A stretch of 38,267 nt of DNA from assembly GCA_012728115.1 (NCBI GenBank), contig JAAYFS010000028.1:1-38267 (forward strand). The letters run 5' to 3'. A model generated the notes under the pieces. The model made no database searches. It saw only the letters and a program-made list of their open reading frames with translations, and was not told where the DNA came from. Positions 15,601-23,751 of this stretch are shown one piece after another (within the stretch, counting starts at the first letter, position 1; every line of letters starts with the position of its first letter). The DNA comes from Bacillota bacterium (lineage in GTDB: Bacteria; Bacillota; Limnochordia; Darwinibacteriales; JAAYFS01). The position numbers were made by a program, and so were the translations under genes.

Positions 15601-15632
15601 AAAAGCTCAGGTCAAGTACCTGAGCTTTTATT
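15601..15632 (+). terminator. Terminator after tRNA-Arg
   Basis: A perfect 12-bp stem, AAAAGCTCAGGT (15601-15612) with ACCTGAGCTTTT (15618-15629), and a T-rich tail. Confidence 0.88.
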
Positions 15633-15690
15633 GTTTTATCAGTCATTTTTTTAAAAATAGCGAATATGGTTCTTCAGGAGGATGAGCATA

Positions 15691-16236
15691 ATGTACGAGT
15701 TAATTGGACTTTTCCTTTGGTCAGCTGGAGAATCGATTATTTTCCCAATACCACCAGATGGTCTCTTGATGATCTTGGCCTTGACTAATTCTCAGAGAGC
15801 TATAATCTATGGGCTTACTACCACAATTGGTTCACTGGTTGGTGGAATCATCGGCTATATAATTGGTAATCTCGGTGGACGTTCTATCTTTAAAAGGTTT
15901 GGTTTTCTGGATAAACTTCATTATGTTGAAGAATTATTTCATAAATACGATACCTGGGCTATCTTTATTGCAGGTTTCACACCTATACCATACAAGCTTT
16001 TTACCCTTGGGGGAGGTCTTTTCTCGATTAATTTTTCTCGCTTTGTGATAACATCCTTTATTAGTCGCGGAGCCCGCTTTATGCTTGTTAGTATATTGGT
16101 CGCCAGATTCGGGTTAGATGTGGCTCAATGGATAAAAGCAAATTTTGACATTATTACAATAATAATCCTGTTGGTCGTAATAGGTATTTCGTTCGCATTT
16201 CGCATGCTGAAAAATTGGCAAAAGAAAAGTTTGTGA
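15691..16236 (+). CDS. DedA/VTT-domain membrane protein (YqaA-like)
   Basis: A 181-residue integral membrane protein of the DedA/VTT (SNARE-associated) superfamily. The core motifs are present: the re-entrant loop with IIFPIPPDGLLM, the glycine-rich GSLVGGIIGYIIGNLGGRSIFKRFG, and the second loop FIAGFTPIPYKLFTLGGGLF, ending with the conserved Arg (SFISRGARF). Some relatives flip undecaprenyl phosphate or phosphatidylethanolamine across the membrane; the substrate here is unknown. I chose ATG 15691, since AGGAGG is nine bases upstream; the ATG at 15682 directly abuts that site. It is probably monocistronic. Confidence 0.87.
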   Translation: MYELIGLFLWSAGESIIFPIPPDGLLMILALTNSQRAIIYGLTTTIGSLVGGIIGYIIGNLGGRSIFKRFGFLDKLHYVEELFHKYDTWAIFIAGFTPIPYKLFTLGGGLFSINFSRFVITSFISRGARFMLVSILVARFGLDVAQWIKANFDIITIIILLVVIGISFAFRMLKNWQKKSL

Positions 16237-16304
16237 CAGGAGTATTAAATACAATTGTAGAAAGTAATCAAAAATAAAGCTATTTTTATCGAGGGGGTAG
16301 TAAT

Positions 16305-17165
16305 GTGGCTCAGTTAATAGACGGAAAACAAATTGCAGGCGAAATTAGACAGGAATTAGCTAAGGAAATCGCTTCGTTTAAGGAAAAAAGTAGTAAGGTA
16401 CCTGGTTTAGCAGTGGTTTTGGTTGGTGATGATCCAGCCTCACAAGTTTACGTTAGCATGAAAGGAAAAGCTTGCAACGAGGTCGGGATCTATTCCGAAG
16501 AGCATAGACTTCCAGCAAACACAAGCCAAGAGGAATTATTAAATCTTATCGATGATTTAAATGCGAATGAGAGAATTCATGGAATTTTAGTTCAACTTCC
16601 ACTGCCAAAAGGACTTGATGAGAAAGAAGTTTTACATAGAATTGATCCAAAAAAAGACGTAGATGGCTTCCATCCAGTTAATGTTGGAAAATTAGTGATT
16701 GGAGAAGAGGATTGCTTCGTCGCTTGTACCCCACTTGGCGTTTTAGAATTAGTTAAACGCCAAGGTGTTGATATTTCAGGTAAGAAAGTGGTAGTAATCG
16801 GAAGAAGTAACATCGTAGGTAAACCAGTTGCGCATCTATTCTTAAAGGAAAATGCTACCGTTACTATTTGCCATTCAAGAACCCAAAGTATCATGGAAGA
16901 AACCAAAACCGCTGACATTTTGATCGCAGCAGTTGGTAGACCAGAATTGGTAAAAGGCGATTGGGTTAAATCTGGAGCAATAGTTATTGACGTTGGAATC
17001 AATCGTGTTGATGGTAAATTAGTAGGGGATGTAGATTTTGAAGAAGCATCTGCGAAAGCGAGTGCGATCACCCCTGTTCCTGGTGGAGTCGGTCCAATGA
17101 CAATCGCCATGCTCTTGAAAAATACAGTCACCTCGTTTAAACGTTTTAATGGGATCGATGAGTAA
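16305..17165 (+). CDS. folD: Methylenetetrahydrofolate dehydrogenase / cyclohydrolase
   Basis: A 286-residue bifunctional enzyme that interconverts 5,10-methylene-THF and 10-formyl-THF for purines and formyl-Met. Signatures are VLVGDDPASQVYVSMKGKAC with the catalytic Lys of the YxxxK motif, HGILVQLPLPKGL, DPKKDVDGFHPVNVG, the NADP site VVIGRSNIVGKPVAHL and the C-terminal TPVPGGVGPMTIAML. The GTG start at 16305 has GAGGGGG seven bases upstream. A terminator follows closely. Confidence 0.97.
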   Translation: MAQLIDGKQIAGEIRQELAKEIASFKEKSSKVPGLAVVLVGDDPASQVYVSMKGKACNEVGIYSEEHRLPANTSQEELLNLIDDLNANERIHGILVQLPLPKGLDEKEVLHRIDPKKDVDGFHPVNVGKLVIGEEDCFVACTPLGVLELVKRQGVDISGKKVVVIGRSNIVGKPVAHLFLKENATVTICHSRTQSIMEETKTADILIAAVGRPELVKGDWVKSGAIVIDVGINRVDGKLVGDVDFEEASAKASAITPVPGGVGPMTIAMLLKNTVTSFKRFNGIDE

Positions 17166-17189
17166 ATATTAACATTCAAATTCAGCATG

Positions 17190-17215
17190 GACGCCCACTT
17201 TCTGGGCGTCTTTTT
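17190..17215 (+). terminator. folD terminator
   Basis: GACGCCCA (17190-17197) pairs with TGGGCGTC (17203-17210) and is followed by a T-run. Confidence 0.88.
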
Positions 17216-17231
17216 CGCAGGATTTAATATA

Positions 17232-17257
17232 TTGAACACGAATATATTAGTGTTCAA
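17232..17257. promoter_or_regulatory. Inverted repeat upstream of the mla operon
   Basis: TTGAACAC (17232-17239) and GTGTTCAA (17250-17257) form a perfect inverted repeat with a ten-base AT-rich centre, 30 bases before the mlaE start. It could be an operator or an mRNA hairpin. No clear -35/-10 pair was found around it. Confidence 0.4.
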
Positions 17258-17286
17258 GTATTCAATTGCTAAAGGGGTTTTCTTAA

Positions 17287-18051
17287 TTGTTACAAAGAAT
17301 CTTTGCCACATCACTTGCTTTTTTTGAGCAAGTGGGCTTAATAGGTCGGCTAATTGGCGAAACCTTGTACCATATTTTCCGAGGGGATATTGATTTTAAA
17401 GAAACCATCAAGCAGATGGTTGCCCTTGGCGTTGAATCGATTTTTATAGTCCTAATCGTTTCGGGTTTTACAGGGATGGTGTTTTCTCTACAGGTTTCTC
17501 AGGAATTTGCTCGATTCGGGGCCGCTTCCTTAATTGGTCAATTACTCGGGTTAGCAGTTGTGCGGGAACTTGCTCCTGTTTTAACAGGAGTTGTGGTAGC
17601 AGGGAGAGCTGGCTCGGCGATCGCGGCTGAACTTGGTACCATGAAAGTTACTGAACAGGTCGATGCGCTGAAAGCTCTGGCTACCAGTCCAGTTCAGTAC
17701 CTCGTTGTTCCACGATTCTTAGCATGTGCGATCATGGTTCCGATTCTAACAATCTTTGCTAATCTGATTGGAGTTTTTGGCGGTTATTTAGTTTCTGTCT
17801 ATCAGGTGGGGGTGATTCCAGCTGTTTTCTGGGAATCAACGGTAGCTTTCCTACGCCCATATGATCTTTTCGCAAGTCTCTTTAAAGCCTTTTTCTTCGG
17901 TATCGTAATTGTAATAGCAGGCTGCTTTAAAGGATTAAACACTAAAGATGGTGCTCAAGGGGTAGGGGATTCAACAATTTCTAGTGTAGTAAGCGGCATG
18001 ATAGCTGTTTTTATCGCAAACTATTTCTTGTCTGCTCTACTATTTAAGTAG
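17287..18051 (+). CDS. mlaE: MlaE-family ABC permease of the MCE lipid-transport system
   Basis: A 254-residue inner-membrane permease with five or six hydrophobic helices. The family mark is the cytoplasmic loop ELAPVLTGVVVAGRAGSAIAAELGTMKVTEQVDALKALATSP (about residues 95-135, quoted here as key stretches VVVAGRAGSAIAAELGTM and TEQVDAL). MlaE and MlaF form the ABC core that moves phospholipids between inner membrane and MlaD. The TTG start at 17287 has AAGGGG nine bases upstream. It is the first gene of mlaE-mlaF-mlaD, with spacings of 11 and 4 bases. Confidence 0.93.
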   Translation: MLQRIFATSLAFFEQVGLIGRLIGETLYHIFRGDIDFKETIKQMVALGVESIFIVLIVSGFTGMVFSLQVSQEFARFGAASLIGQLLGLAVVRELAPVLTGVVVAGRAGSAIAAELGTMKVTEQVDALKALATSPVQYLVVPRFLACAIMVPILTIFANLIGVFGGYLVSVYQVGVIPAVFWESTVAFLRPYDLFASLFKAFFFGIVIVIAGCFKGLNTKDGAQGVGDSTISSVVSGMIAVFIANYFLSALLFK

Positions 18052-18062
18052 GGGGTTGTATC

Positions 18063-18815
18063 GTGTTAGAGTTGCGGGATGTCGGGTATTATCCAGATGG
18101 TATTACCGTTTTAGACGGTGTATCTTTTTCGGTAAAAAAGGGGCAGATTTTCGTAATAATGGGGACGAGTGGTGCAGGTAAAAGTACCATTCTTAGGCTG
18201 ATAAATGGATTAATCAAACCTGATCGCGGAGAAATTTTCGTTGACAGAGAGGAAATTAGTGGTTATAACGAAAAGAAGTTAATAGAGATAAGAAAGAAAG
18301 TCGGAATGGTATTTCAATCTGCCGCACTTTTCGATTCATTAACGGTAGCCGAAAACGTAGGGTTTGCTTGGCGAAAAGATCGGATTTCGCAAGCCGAGTT
18401 TCGAAAAAGAGTAGCAGATACGCTTAAAGTTGTGGGTTTAGAAGGAATTGAAGATCGAATGCCTTCGGAACTAAGTGGCGGTATGAAAAAAAGAGTGGGT
18501 TTAGCGAGAGCGATTGCAATGAGACCAGAGGTACTACTCTATGATGAACCAACCTCAGGTTTAGATCCTGTAACGAGCAATACAATATTGGGACTAATTA
18601 AAGAATTGCGTCAAAAATTGGGTGTAACTTCAGTGGTAGTGACTCACGACATGCAAGGCGCTTTAGCCATTGCTGATCAAGTTGCTATTCTCTCCCAAGG
18701 AAAGATTGCTTATGTTGGTACCGTTGAAGAGATAAAAAATACCTCTGATAAATTGGTGAAGAGTTTTATTAATGGACTGGAAGTGCATGAAAGCCATTTA
18801 TCAGAAGCGAGGTGA
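18063..18815 (+). CDS. mlaF: MlaF-family ABC ATPase
   Basis: A 250-residue nucleotide-binding subunit that powers MlaE. Walker A GTSGAGKST (residues 35-43), Q-loop VGMVFQSAALFDSLTV, signature ELSGGMKKRVGLARAI (the SGGMKKR variant is typical of MlaF), Walker B LLYDEPTSGLDP and the switch His VVTHDMQGAL. The GTG start has a GGGGG site just upstream. It ends four bases before the mlaD start. Confidence 0.95.
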   Translation: MLELRDVGYYPDGITVLDGVSFSVKKGQIFVIMGTSGAGKSTILRLINGLIKPDRGEIFVDREEISGYNEKKLIEIRKKVGMVFQSAALFDSLTVAENVGFAWRKDRISQAEFRKRVADTLKVVGLEGIEDRMPSELSGGMKKRVGLARAIAMRPEVLLYDEPTSGLDPVTSNTILGLIKELRQKLGVTSVVVTHDMQGALAIADQVAILSQGKIAYVGTVEEIKNTSDKLVKSFINGLEVHESHLSEAR

Positions 18816-18819
18816 AAAA

Positions 18820-20988
18820 ATGCGTTTAACACCTGAAGTGAAAGTCGGACTCACAATAGTAATCAGTCTAGTGATCTTAACATCTATTAGTATGGCGATT
18901 GGGCAGATAGATTTTGGTCAAACAAGCGGCTATGAGTTTGATGTAATTTATTCGCGGGTCGATGGATTGCGCGAAGGAGCACCTGTGCGATTCGCTGGGG
19001 TAAATGTGGGAAAGGTATCGGCAGTTGTATTAGACCCCGAAGGTGTTCGAGTGGTAATTCGAATTGAGCGCGATATGCCGATTCCTCAAGATTCTAAAAT
19101 CGTTATCGCAATGGCTGGAATAATTGGCGATAAAATAGTTGAAATCTATCCAGGAATAGCCCAAACACCGATCGCCGCGAATTCAACTATCTATGGACAA
19201 AGTCCTGTGGTGATTGATGATATTTTGGTGGAAGTCGAAGAAGCTTTGTCCCAATTAAATCAATTAGCAAATGGTTTGGTTGATTTGACTAGCTCAGGTG
19301 ACCTGCAGAATCTAGTCTCGCAAACCTCAATTGCCCTTGGCGAAGCGATGGAGAGCGTGAATAGTACCATAAAGCAATTAAATTTAGCAGCGGAGTCAAT
19401 TAATCTAACTGTAGGGCAAGTTGAACAGATTGCAGTACAGGTTGCAGATGCACCAGTGGCTGAGATAATCGATAATATCTATTCCTTTTCCGAAACATTA
19501 GCTTCTATAGAGATTGATCAAACGCTTAAGGATCTGAAGGATTTTTCCGAAAGTCTAAAAACCATGCCGCTTGAGCAAATAGCTACTGACTTAGCTTCAT
19601 TTAGTAGTCAGATTAATGCGATCGATTATGCGGGACTCGAAAAGGATATTCGTCAGTTTACCCAGATGGTTTCGGAATTGAATATAGCTCCTTTAGTAGA
19701 AGAGCTAACCATCATTACTCAAGGCTTATCCAGTTGGGATCTCGAACAAAGAGGTAAGGAAATCTCTAATTTCACATCCCAACTAGCGGAGTTTCCACTA
19801 CGGGAGCTTGGTGAGGAGTTACAAGTATTGGCAACAAAGATCAACCAGGTACCTATCGATGAAATAGCGAACAACCTGCAAATTGTATCCGAAGACTTAA
19901 CCAAACTTCCAATCAATGAAATAGTGATGGATCTGCAAACTCTTACAAGACAATTAGTCGATCTAGGTATGGATGATTTAGCAACCGATTTCAAAGAGTT
20001 TTCCTCGAAGCTAGCAGCTTTGGACGTGGAGATGATGCTTGAAGAATTAACGCAGGATCTGCGCGGCTTTACTCAACAATTAGCTGTAGTTGATGTGGAG
20101 CGTTTATATACTTCGATTGCATCCACTGTTGATGGGTTAAATGCTTTGGCCCAAGCAGTGGAACCCGAGACAGTTCGAACCATTCTTGCCGATTTAGAAG
20201 AATCATCAGCTAACGTGAGAGAGGCATCGAATCATTTCGCATCAATGGTTTATGATTTAAGCTTAGATGCGGGTACAATAACCAAAGAAGCTGGAATTAC
20301 CCTGACAAAATTCCAAAGAGTAGTTGATAATGTTCAAGTGATGGTGGATGATGTCCAACTATTTGTGCAAGATGTGATTGATGATGGTGAGACTGCTGAG
20401 GCTCTTAAAACCACTCTGGCGAATGTACAAAGCAGTACCCGAGAATTATCAGATGTTATTGAATTAGTGAGAACAGAATTTCCGTTTTCAGCTGATTCTT
20501 TTGAGGGTCTATTTAATACGATGGATAGTATCCAAAAAATCAATGAGGACATCCAAGCGCTCAAAGGAATGGGCGAAAAGGTGGAAATCGTGTCCCAATG
20601 GGGACTATCATATAACTTGGTTTCTGAGGCTTCAAGTCCAATTTCAGCTGAAGTTCGTTTCGAACTAGAGCCTGAAGGACTTTCGAATTTCTTTGTTGTT
20701 GGTTGGAGTGATATTGGCGGGCAAAATCACTTCCATCTCCAATATGGTAGAGAAACGGGTACTATTAGACAGCGTTACGGCTTAATCGACACCAAGCTTG
20801 GAATCGGTTTTGATAGTACAATAGCCGATAGTTGGCTTTTATCGGCCGATTTGCGTGATCTTTCAGACCCAATGCTTCGTCTAAAAGCGCATTATCAGTG
20901 GATCCCCGATTGGTGGGTAGTTTTGTCTGCTGACAACGTCTTTAGAGCAGATGGCGGACTAAGGTTAGGAATTCAAAGACGATTCTAA
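18820..20988 (+). CDS. mlaD: Long MlaD-like MCE protein with 19-residue repeats and C-terminal beta-barrel-like domain
   Basis: A 722-residue protein, much longer than the roughly 180-residue proteobacterial MlaD. It has an N-terminal membrane helix (about residues 9-28), one MCE domain (about 38-127), a long helical region, a block of eleven 19-residue repeats (217-429), more helix (to about 587), and a beta-rich C-terminal domain (588-722) ending in GLRLGIQRRF. The alternating pattern and terminal Phe resemble outer-membrane strands. In Veillonella, an MlaD that spans the envelope and ends in an outer-membrane barrel has been described, and this protein fits that type. It would bridge the inner and outer membrane for lipid transport with MlaE and MlaF. 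ATG 18820 is preceded by GAGGTG; an upstream in-frame ATG at 18772 lies inside mlaF. Confidence 0.9.
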   Translation: MRLTPEVKVGLTIVISLVILTSISMAIGQIDFGQTSGYEFDVIYSRVDGLREGAPVRFAGVNVGKVSAVVLDPEGVRVVIRIERDMPIPQDSKIVIAMAGIIGDKIVEIYPGIAQTPIAANSTIYGQSPVVIDDILVEVEEALSQLNQLANGLVDLTSSGDLQNLVSQTSIALGEAMESVNSTIKQLNLAAESINLTVGQVEQIAVQVADAPVAEIIDNIYSFSETLASIEIDQTLKDLKDFSESLKTMPLEQIATDLASFSSQINAIDYAGLEKDIRQFTQMVSELNIAPLVEELTIITQGLSSWDLEQRGKEISNFTSQLAEFPLRELGEELQVLATKINQVPIDEIANNLQIVSEDLTKLPINEIVMDLQTLTRQLVDLGMDDLATDFKEFSSKLAALDVEMMLEELTQDLRGFTQQLAVVDVERLYTSIASTVDGLNALAQAVEPETVRTILADLEESSANVREASNHFASMVYDLSLDAGTITKEAGITLTKFQRVVDNVQVMVDDVQLFVQDVIDDGETAEALKTTLANVQSSTRELSDVIELVRTEFPFSADSFEGLFNTMDSIQKINEDIQALKGMGEKVEIVSQWGLSYNLVSEASSPISAEVRFELEPEGLSNFFVVGWSDIGGQNHFHLQYGRETGTIRQRYGLIDTKLGIGFDSTIADSWLLSADLRDLSDPMLRLKAHYQWIPDWWVVLSADNVFRADGGLRLGIQRRF
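19468..20106 (+). repeat. Eleven tandem 57-bp (19-residue) coding repeats in mlaD
   Basis: The translated units line up at exactly 19 residues, for example ATDLASFSSQINAIDYAGL, GKEISNFTSQLAEFPLREL, ANNLQIVSEDLTKLPINEI and ATDFKEFSSKLAALDVEMM. The consensus is roughly xxDLxxFxxxLxxLPLxxL, often with Pro at position 15. A four-residue insertion (LEEL) precedes the last unit. The repeats have diverged in DNA but keep their length and hydrophobic spacing. Confidence 0.88.
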
Positions 20989-21009
20989 TTGTCCGTAGTG
21001 GATATACTA

Positions 21010-21047
21010 AAGGTACATCTGAAAAATAAAGAGGAGAGATGTACCTT
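21010..21047 (+). promoter_or_regulatory. Hairpin overlapping the htrA start codon, Shine-Dalgarno in the loop
   Basis: AAGGTACATCT (21010-21020) and AGATGTACCTT (21037-21047) are perfectly complementary over 11 bp. The 16-base loop contains GAGGAG, and the first two bases of the TTG start codon at 21046 lie at the end of the 3' arm. Folding would limit access to the start of htrA translation. Confidence 0.7.
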
Positions 21048-22113
21048 GGCACAAAGACGCTATGTACTAGTTTTATTAATTATTATGGTGATTTCTTTTG
21101 CATTATTGACAAAGCTTCCTGAAAGGGTCGGTATCGAGGAAGAAGCAGAATCGCAACAACCAGTGACAGAGACAAGCGAGCCAGTTGTGGAAGTGGTTAA
21201 AAACGTTGGCCCTGCAACTGTTAAGATTCAAACGGCACGCGAAGTTGTAATAGATAGATTTTTCTTTCAACAATTGGAGCGAGTAGAGGGTGTTGGTTCT
21301 GGCGTGATCTTTACCCCCGACGGCTACGTGATGACAAACGATCATGTTGTAGCTGATGCTAATGAAATCGTGGTATGGCTTCCTGATGGTCGGAATTTTC
21401 AGGGTCAAGTTGTTGGTCGTGACCCTTTATCCGATTTAGCGATTCTAAAAATCGAATCGAAGGATGAATTGCCAGTTGCTTCTTTTTATGAGGGAAATGA
21501 CTTAGCCGTTGGCCAAATAGCTATAGCCATTGGAAATCCGCTCGGCCAGGATTACTCTGTCACAACAGGAGTGATTAGTGCCTTAGATCGTGATATCTTG
21601 GTAGATCCTGAGAATAATCGTTACTTACTTGGAATGATTCAGACGGATGCTGCAATTAACCCTGGAAATTCGGGCGGACCATTGATTAATCAGGATGGTC
21701 AAGTAATAGGAATAAATACAGCGATTATTCAACAGGCTCAAGGAATTGGTTTTGCTATTCCTGCTACAACTGCCAGATTAATAGCCAGTCAGATTATCGA
21801 GCATGGAAGACCGATTCGTTTAGGTGTTTTAGGAGGTACGCTTACTCCAGCTTTAGCCAGCGCGTTGCGAGAACAAACAGGTATGGTTATCGCGGTTGAT
21901 TCAGGAGCCTTTATTACTAGAGTCCTGCCAAATAGTAATGCTGAAGCAGGTGGCTTAGCTATCGGAGATATTATAGTCAAAATGAATGAAACCGAGATTT
22001 CAGGGATGAGACAACTTCAGGAAGAAGTCCAAAAAATTGGTTACGGTGGCGAGATCAGACTACAGGTTTATCGAGGGAGTGAATTAATAGAGGTGTTCCT
22101 GGTCTTGTCCTAA
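21046..22113 (+). CDS. htrA: HtrA/DegP-like serine protease, membrane-anchored
   Basis: A trypsin-like envelope protease and chaperone with one PDZ domain, about 355 residues. The N-terminal anchor helix (YVLVLLIIMVISFALLTKL) places the protease outside the cytoplasm. The catalytic triad is visible: His in VMTNDHVVADA, Asp in DPLSDLAILKI, and Ser in INPGNSGGPL. The PDZ domain is at the C-terminus (RVLPNSNAEAGGLAIGDIIVKMN). The frame is open from TTG 20989, but TTG 21046 has GAGGAG about nine bases upstream and is the better start. It follows mlaD by 57 bases and probably shares its transcript, which would join envelope lipid transport to envelope protein quality control. Confidence 0.92.
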   Translation: MAQRRYVLVLLIIMVISFALLTKLPERVGIEEEAESQQPVTETSEPVVEVVKNVGPATVKIQTAREVVIDRFFFQQLERVEGVGSGVIFTPDGYVMTNDHVVADANEIVVWLPDGRNFQGQVVGRDPLSDLAILKIESKDELPVASFYEGNDLAVGQIAIAIGNPLGQDYSVTTGVISALDRDILVDPENNRYLLGMIQTDAAINPGNSGGPLINQDGQVIGINTAIIQQAQGIGFAIPATTARLIASQIIEHGRPIRLGVLGGTLTPALASALREQTGMVIAVDSGAFITRVLPNSNAEAGGLAIGDIIVKMNETEISGMRQLQEEVQKIGYGGEIRLQVYRGSELIEVFLVLS

Positions 22114-22114
22114 G

Positions 22115-22146
22115 GAACCAGGTGAAAAACCTGGTTCTTAATTTTT
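22115..22146 (+). terminator. Terminator after htrA
   Basis: GAACCAGGT (22115-22123) pairs with ACCTGGTTC (22129-22137) around GAAAA, followed by TTAATTTTT. It ends just before the rlmH ribosome-binding site. Confidence 0.82.
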
Positions 22147-22157
22147 AGGAGGAAGGT

Positions 22158-22637
22158 ATGAACTTAAAAATAATTGCTGTTGGAACGGTCAAAGAAAAAT
22201 ATATAAAGGTAGGAATCGATGAGTATAAAAAGCGGATCCGTGGTTATGGAAGCTTAGAAGTAATCGAAGTAAAGGAAGAGTCATTCAAGGAACCTTTATC
22301 AAGTAAAGAGTTGGAACAGGTGATGGAAAAGGAAGGTAAACGAATCCTTGAACAAGTTCCGCAAAGAAGTTTCGTTATCGCCTTGGATCGCTTGGGTGAA
22401 AGCCTTGGTTCGATCGAATTAGCACAAAAGTTTCAAGATATTGCTTTGCAAGGTACCAATCAAGTGGTATTTATCATTGGAGGAGCGCTTGGATTATGGC
22501 GAGAGGTGTTAAACCGCTCAGACCTAGTCGTGTCTTTTTCAAAAATGACTTTCCCTCATCAGCTTATTCGTTTAATTTTGACCGAACAGATTTATCGAGC
22601 GTTGACGATCATTCGAGGTGAAAAATATCATAAGTAA
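22158..22637 (+). CDS. rlmH: 23S rRNA pseudouridine1915 N3-methyltransferase
   Basis: A 159-residue SPOUT-class methyltransferase that modifies pseudouridine 1915 in helix 69 of 23S rRNA. It has the N-terminal KIIAVGTVKEKYIKVGIDEY, the SAM-knot stretch FVIALDRLGESLGS and VVFIIGGALGLWREV, and the C-terminal FPHQLIRLILTEQIYRALTIIRGEKYHK that ends the family invariantly. AGGAGGAAGG lies just before the ATG. It is transcribed in the same direction as htrA and rex but separated from htrA by a terminator. Confidence 0.97.
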   Translation: MNLKIIAVGTVKEKYIKVGIDEYKKRIRGYGSLEVIEVKEESFKEPLSSKELEQVMEKEGKRILEQVPQRSFVIALDRLGESLGSIELAQKFQDIALQGTNQVVFIIGGALGLWREVLNRSDLVVSFSKMTFPHQLIRLILTEQIYRALTIIRGEKYHK

Positions 22638-22740
22638 GAATTTGTAATTTACCAGATAAGAAGGATTTCTTTCTGAAACTGACGAAAGGAAGAAACTGTG
22701 AATCAAAAAAATTAGTTATTATTGTTGGGAGTGACAAACA

Positions 22741-23382
22741 GTGCGTTGGAGGAAAATCTCAGATGCAGTTGTGAGGCGTTTACCGATTTACTTACGTGTA
22801 TTAGACGAAATAGCTCAAAATGATGAATCAGCCTTAATCTCCTCACAGGAACTTGGAAACAAGGCTGGCGTTGGACCAGCTTTAGTTAGAAAAGACTTAG
22901 CATGGTTTGGAGAATTCGGGAAACAAGGTGTAGGATACGAAGTGGAGTATCTTCGTTCAGAATTAAGAAAAATTCTCAACCTGGAATCAGAAATAAAGGT
23001 GGCTTTAGTCGGTGTTGGTAGCCTGGGTTTAGCATTAACGCGCTACAATGTAAAAAGATATAGTGAAGATGATAGTTTTAACCTACATATAGTAGCTTTG
23101 TTTGATGATGATCCAAATAAAATAGGTAATACTGTGGAAGGTATAGAAATCCATCCGTTTTCTAAAGTAGAGGAGATAATTCCTCAAGAAGGTATCCAAA
23201 TGGCAATTCTAACTGTTCCTGGTTCGGAAGCCCAAAGAGTGGCGGATACATTGGTAAAATATGGAGTAAAAGCTTTCTTAAATTTTGCACCGACCAAATT
23301 GAATGTTCCGCCCCATGTGCACGTCGCTAGCTCCGATTTAAGTCTTGAGTTGCAGAGGTTGGCATATTATTTACAAGATTAA
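22741..23382 (+). CDS. rex: Redox-sensing transcriptional repressor Rex
   Basis: A 213-residue repressor that senses the NADH/NAD+ ratio and controls fermentation and respiration genes. The winged-helix domain is N-terminal (SSQELGNKAGVGPALVRKDL and WFGEFGKQGVGYEV), then the Rossmann domain with VALVGVGSLGLAL, LFDDDPNKIG and LTVPGSEAQRVADTLVKYGVK (shown in part), and the domain-swapping C-terminal helix SSDLSLELQRLAYYL. The GTG start at 22741 has GGGAG nearby. I found no clear Rex operator (TTGTGAA-N4-TTCACAA) in front of it. Confidence 0.96.
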   Translation: MRWRKISDAVVRRLPIYLRVLDEIAQNDESALISSQELGNKAGVGPALVRKDLAWFGEFGKQGVGYEVEYLRSELRKILNLESEIKVALVGVGSLGLALTRYNVKRYSEDDSFNLHIVALFDDDPNKIGNTVEGIEIHPFSKVEEIIPQEGIQMAILTVPGSEAQRVADTLVKYGVKAFLNFAPTKLNVPPHVHVASSDLSLELQRLAYYLQD

Positions 23383-23585
23383 TCATCATCGGTAAATTCA
23401 CCAGATAACTTTCGTTGAAAATATTCTAGTTCATGTACAATATCCTTTAACATAGCCATCGTAGTTTCAATTTTTCGTTCGCTGATTGTGGGACTATTGT
23501 TCCACCAAGCCTGTGTGGTTTCCAATGCTTCTCGAACGCGAAAAAGGCAAGCTTGTGTATATTCTTGTTTGTTCATTAAACCCAT
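23379..23585 (-). CDS. Small uncharacterised protein, convergent with rex
   Basis: A 68-residue, charged, probably helical protein (MNKQEYTQACLFRVREALET, ending GEFTDDD). I do not recognise it. AGGAG lies nine bases before ATG 23585, which supports real translation. A GTG two codons upstream is too close to that site. Its stop overlaps the rex stop by four bases on the opposite strand. No Cys cluster, signal peptide or membrane segment is present. Confidence 0.6.
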   Translation of the reverse strand: MGLMNKQEYTQACLFRVREALETTQAWWNNSPTISERKIETTMAMLKDIVHELEYFQRKLSGEFTDDD

Positions 23586-23726
23586 TTTCACCAGCTCCTG
23601 GGGTTAGTATAATTCTTTTTAGTTACTGTTAATAGTGTTACCCAAAATTGTGGTTTATTTTCTTTTACATATTTGATATACTATGTAAGAAGTTCATAAC
23701 CGCGCAAAAATGGTTTAGTATTTTTT

Positions 23727-23751
23727 CCCCTGTAGGTATTTCCTATAGGGG
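23727..23751 (+). promoter_or_regulatory. Hairpin in the argS leader
   Basis: CCCCTGTAGG (23727-23736) pairs with CCTATAGGGG (23742-23751) over 10 bp including one G-U pair, with a five-base loop. No T-run follows, so it is not a simple terminator. It lies 66 bases before the argS start, within a 226-base region without a gene (23592-23817). Confidence 0.5.

Noticed and set aside
22638-22740. Rex operator for autoregulation
   Set aside because: Only a partial TGTGAA is present, without the symmetrical second half.
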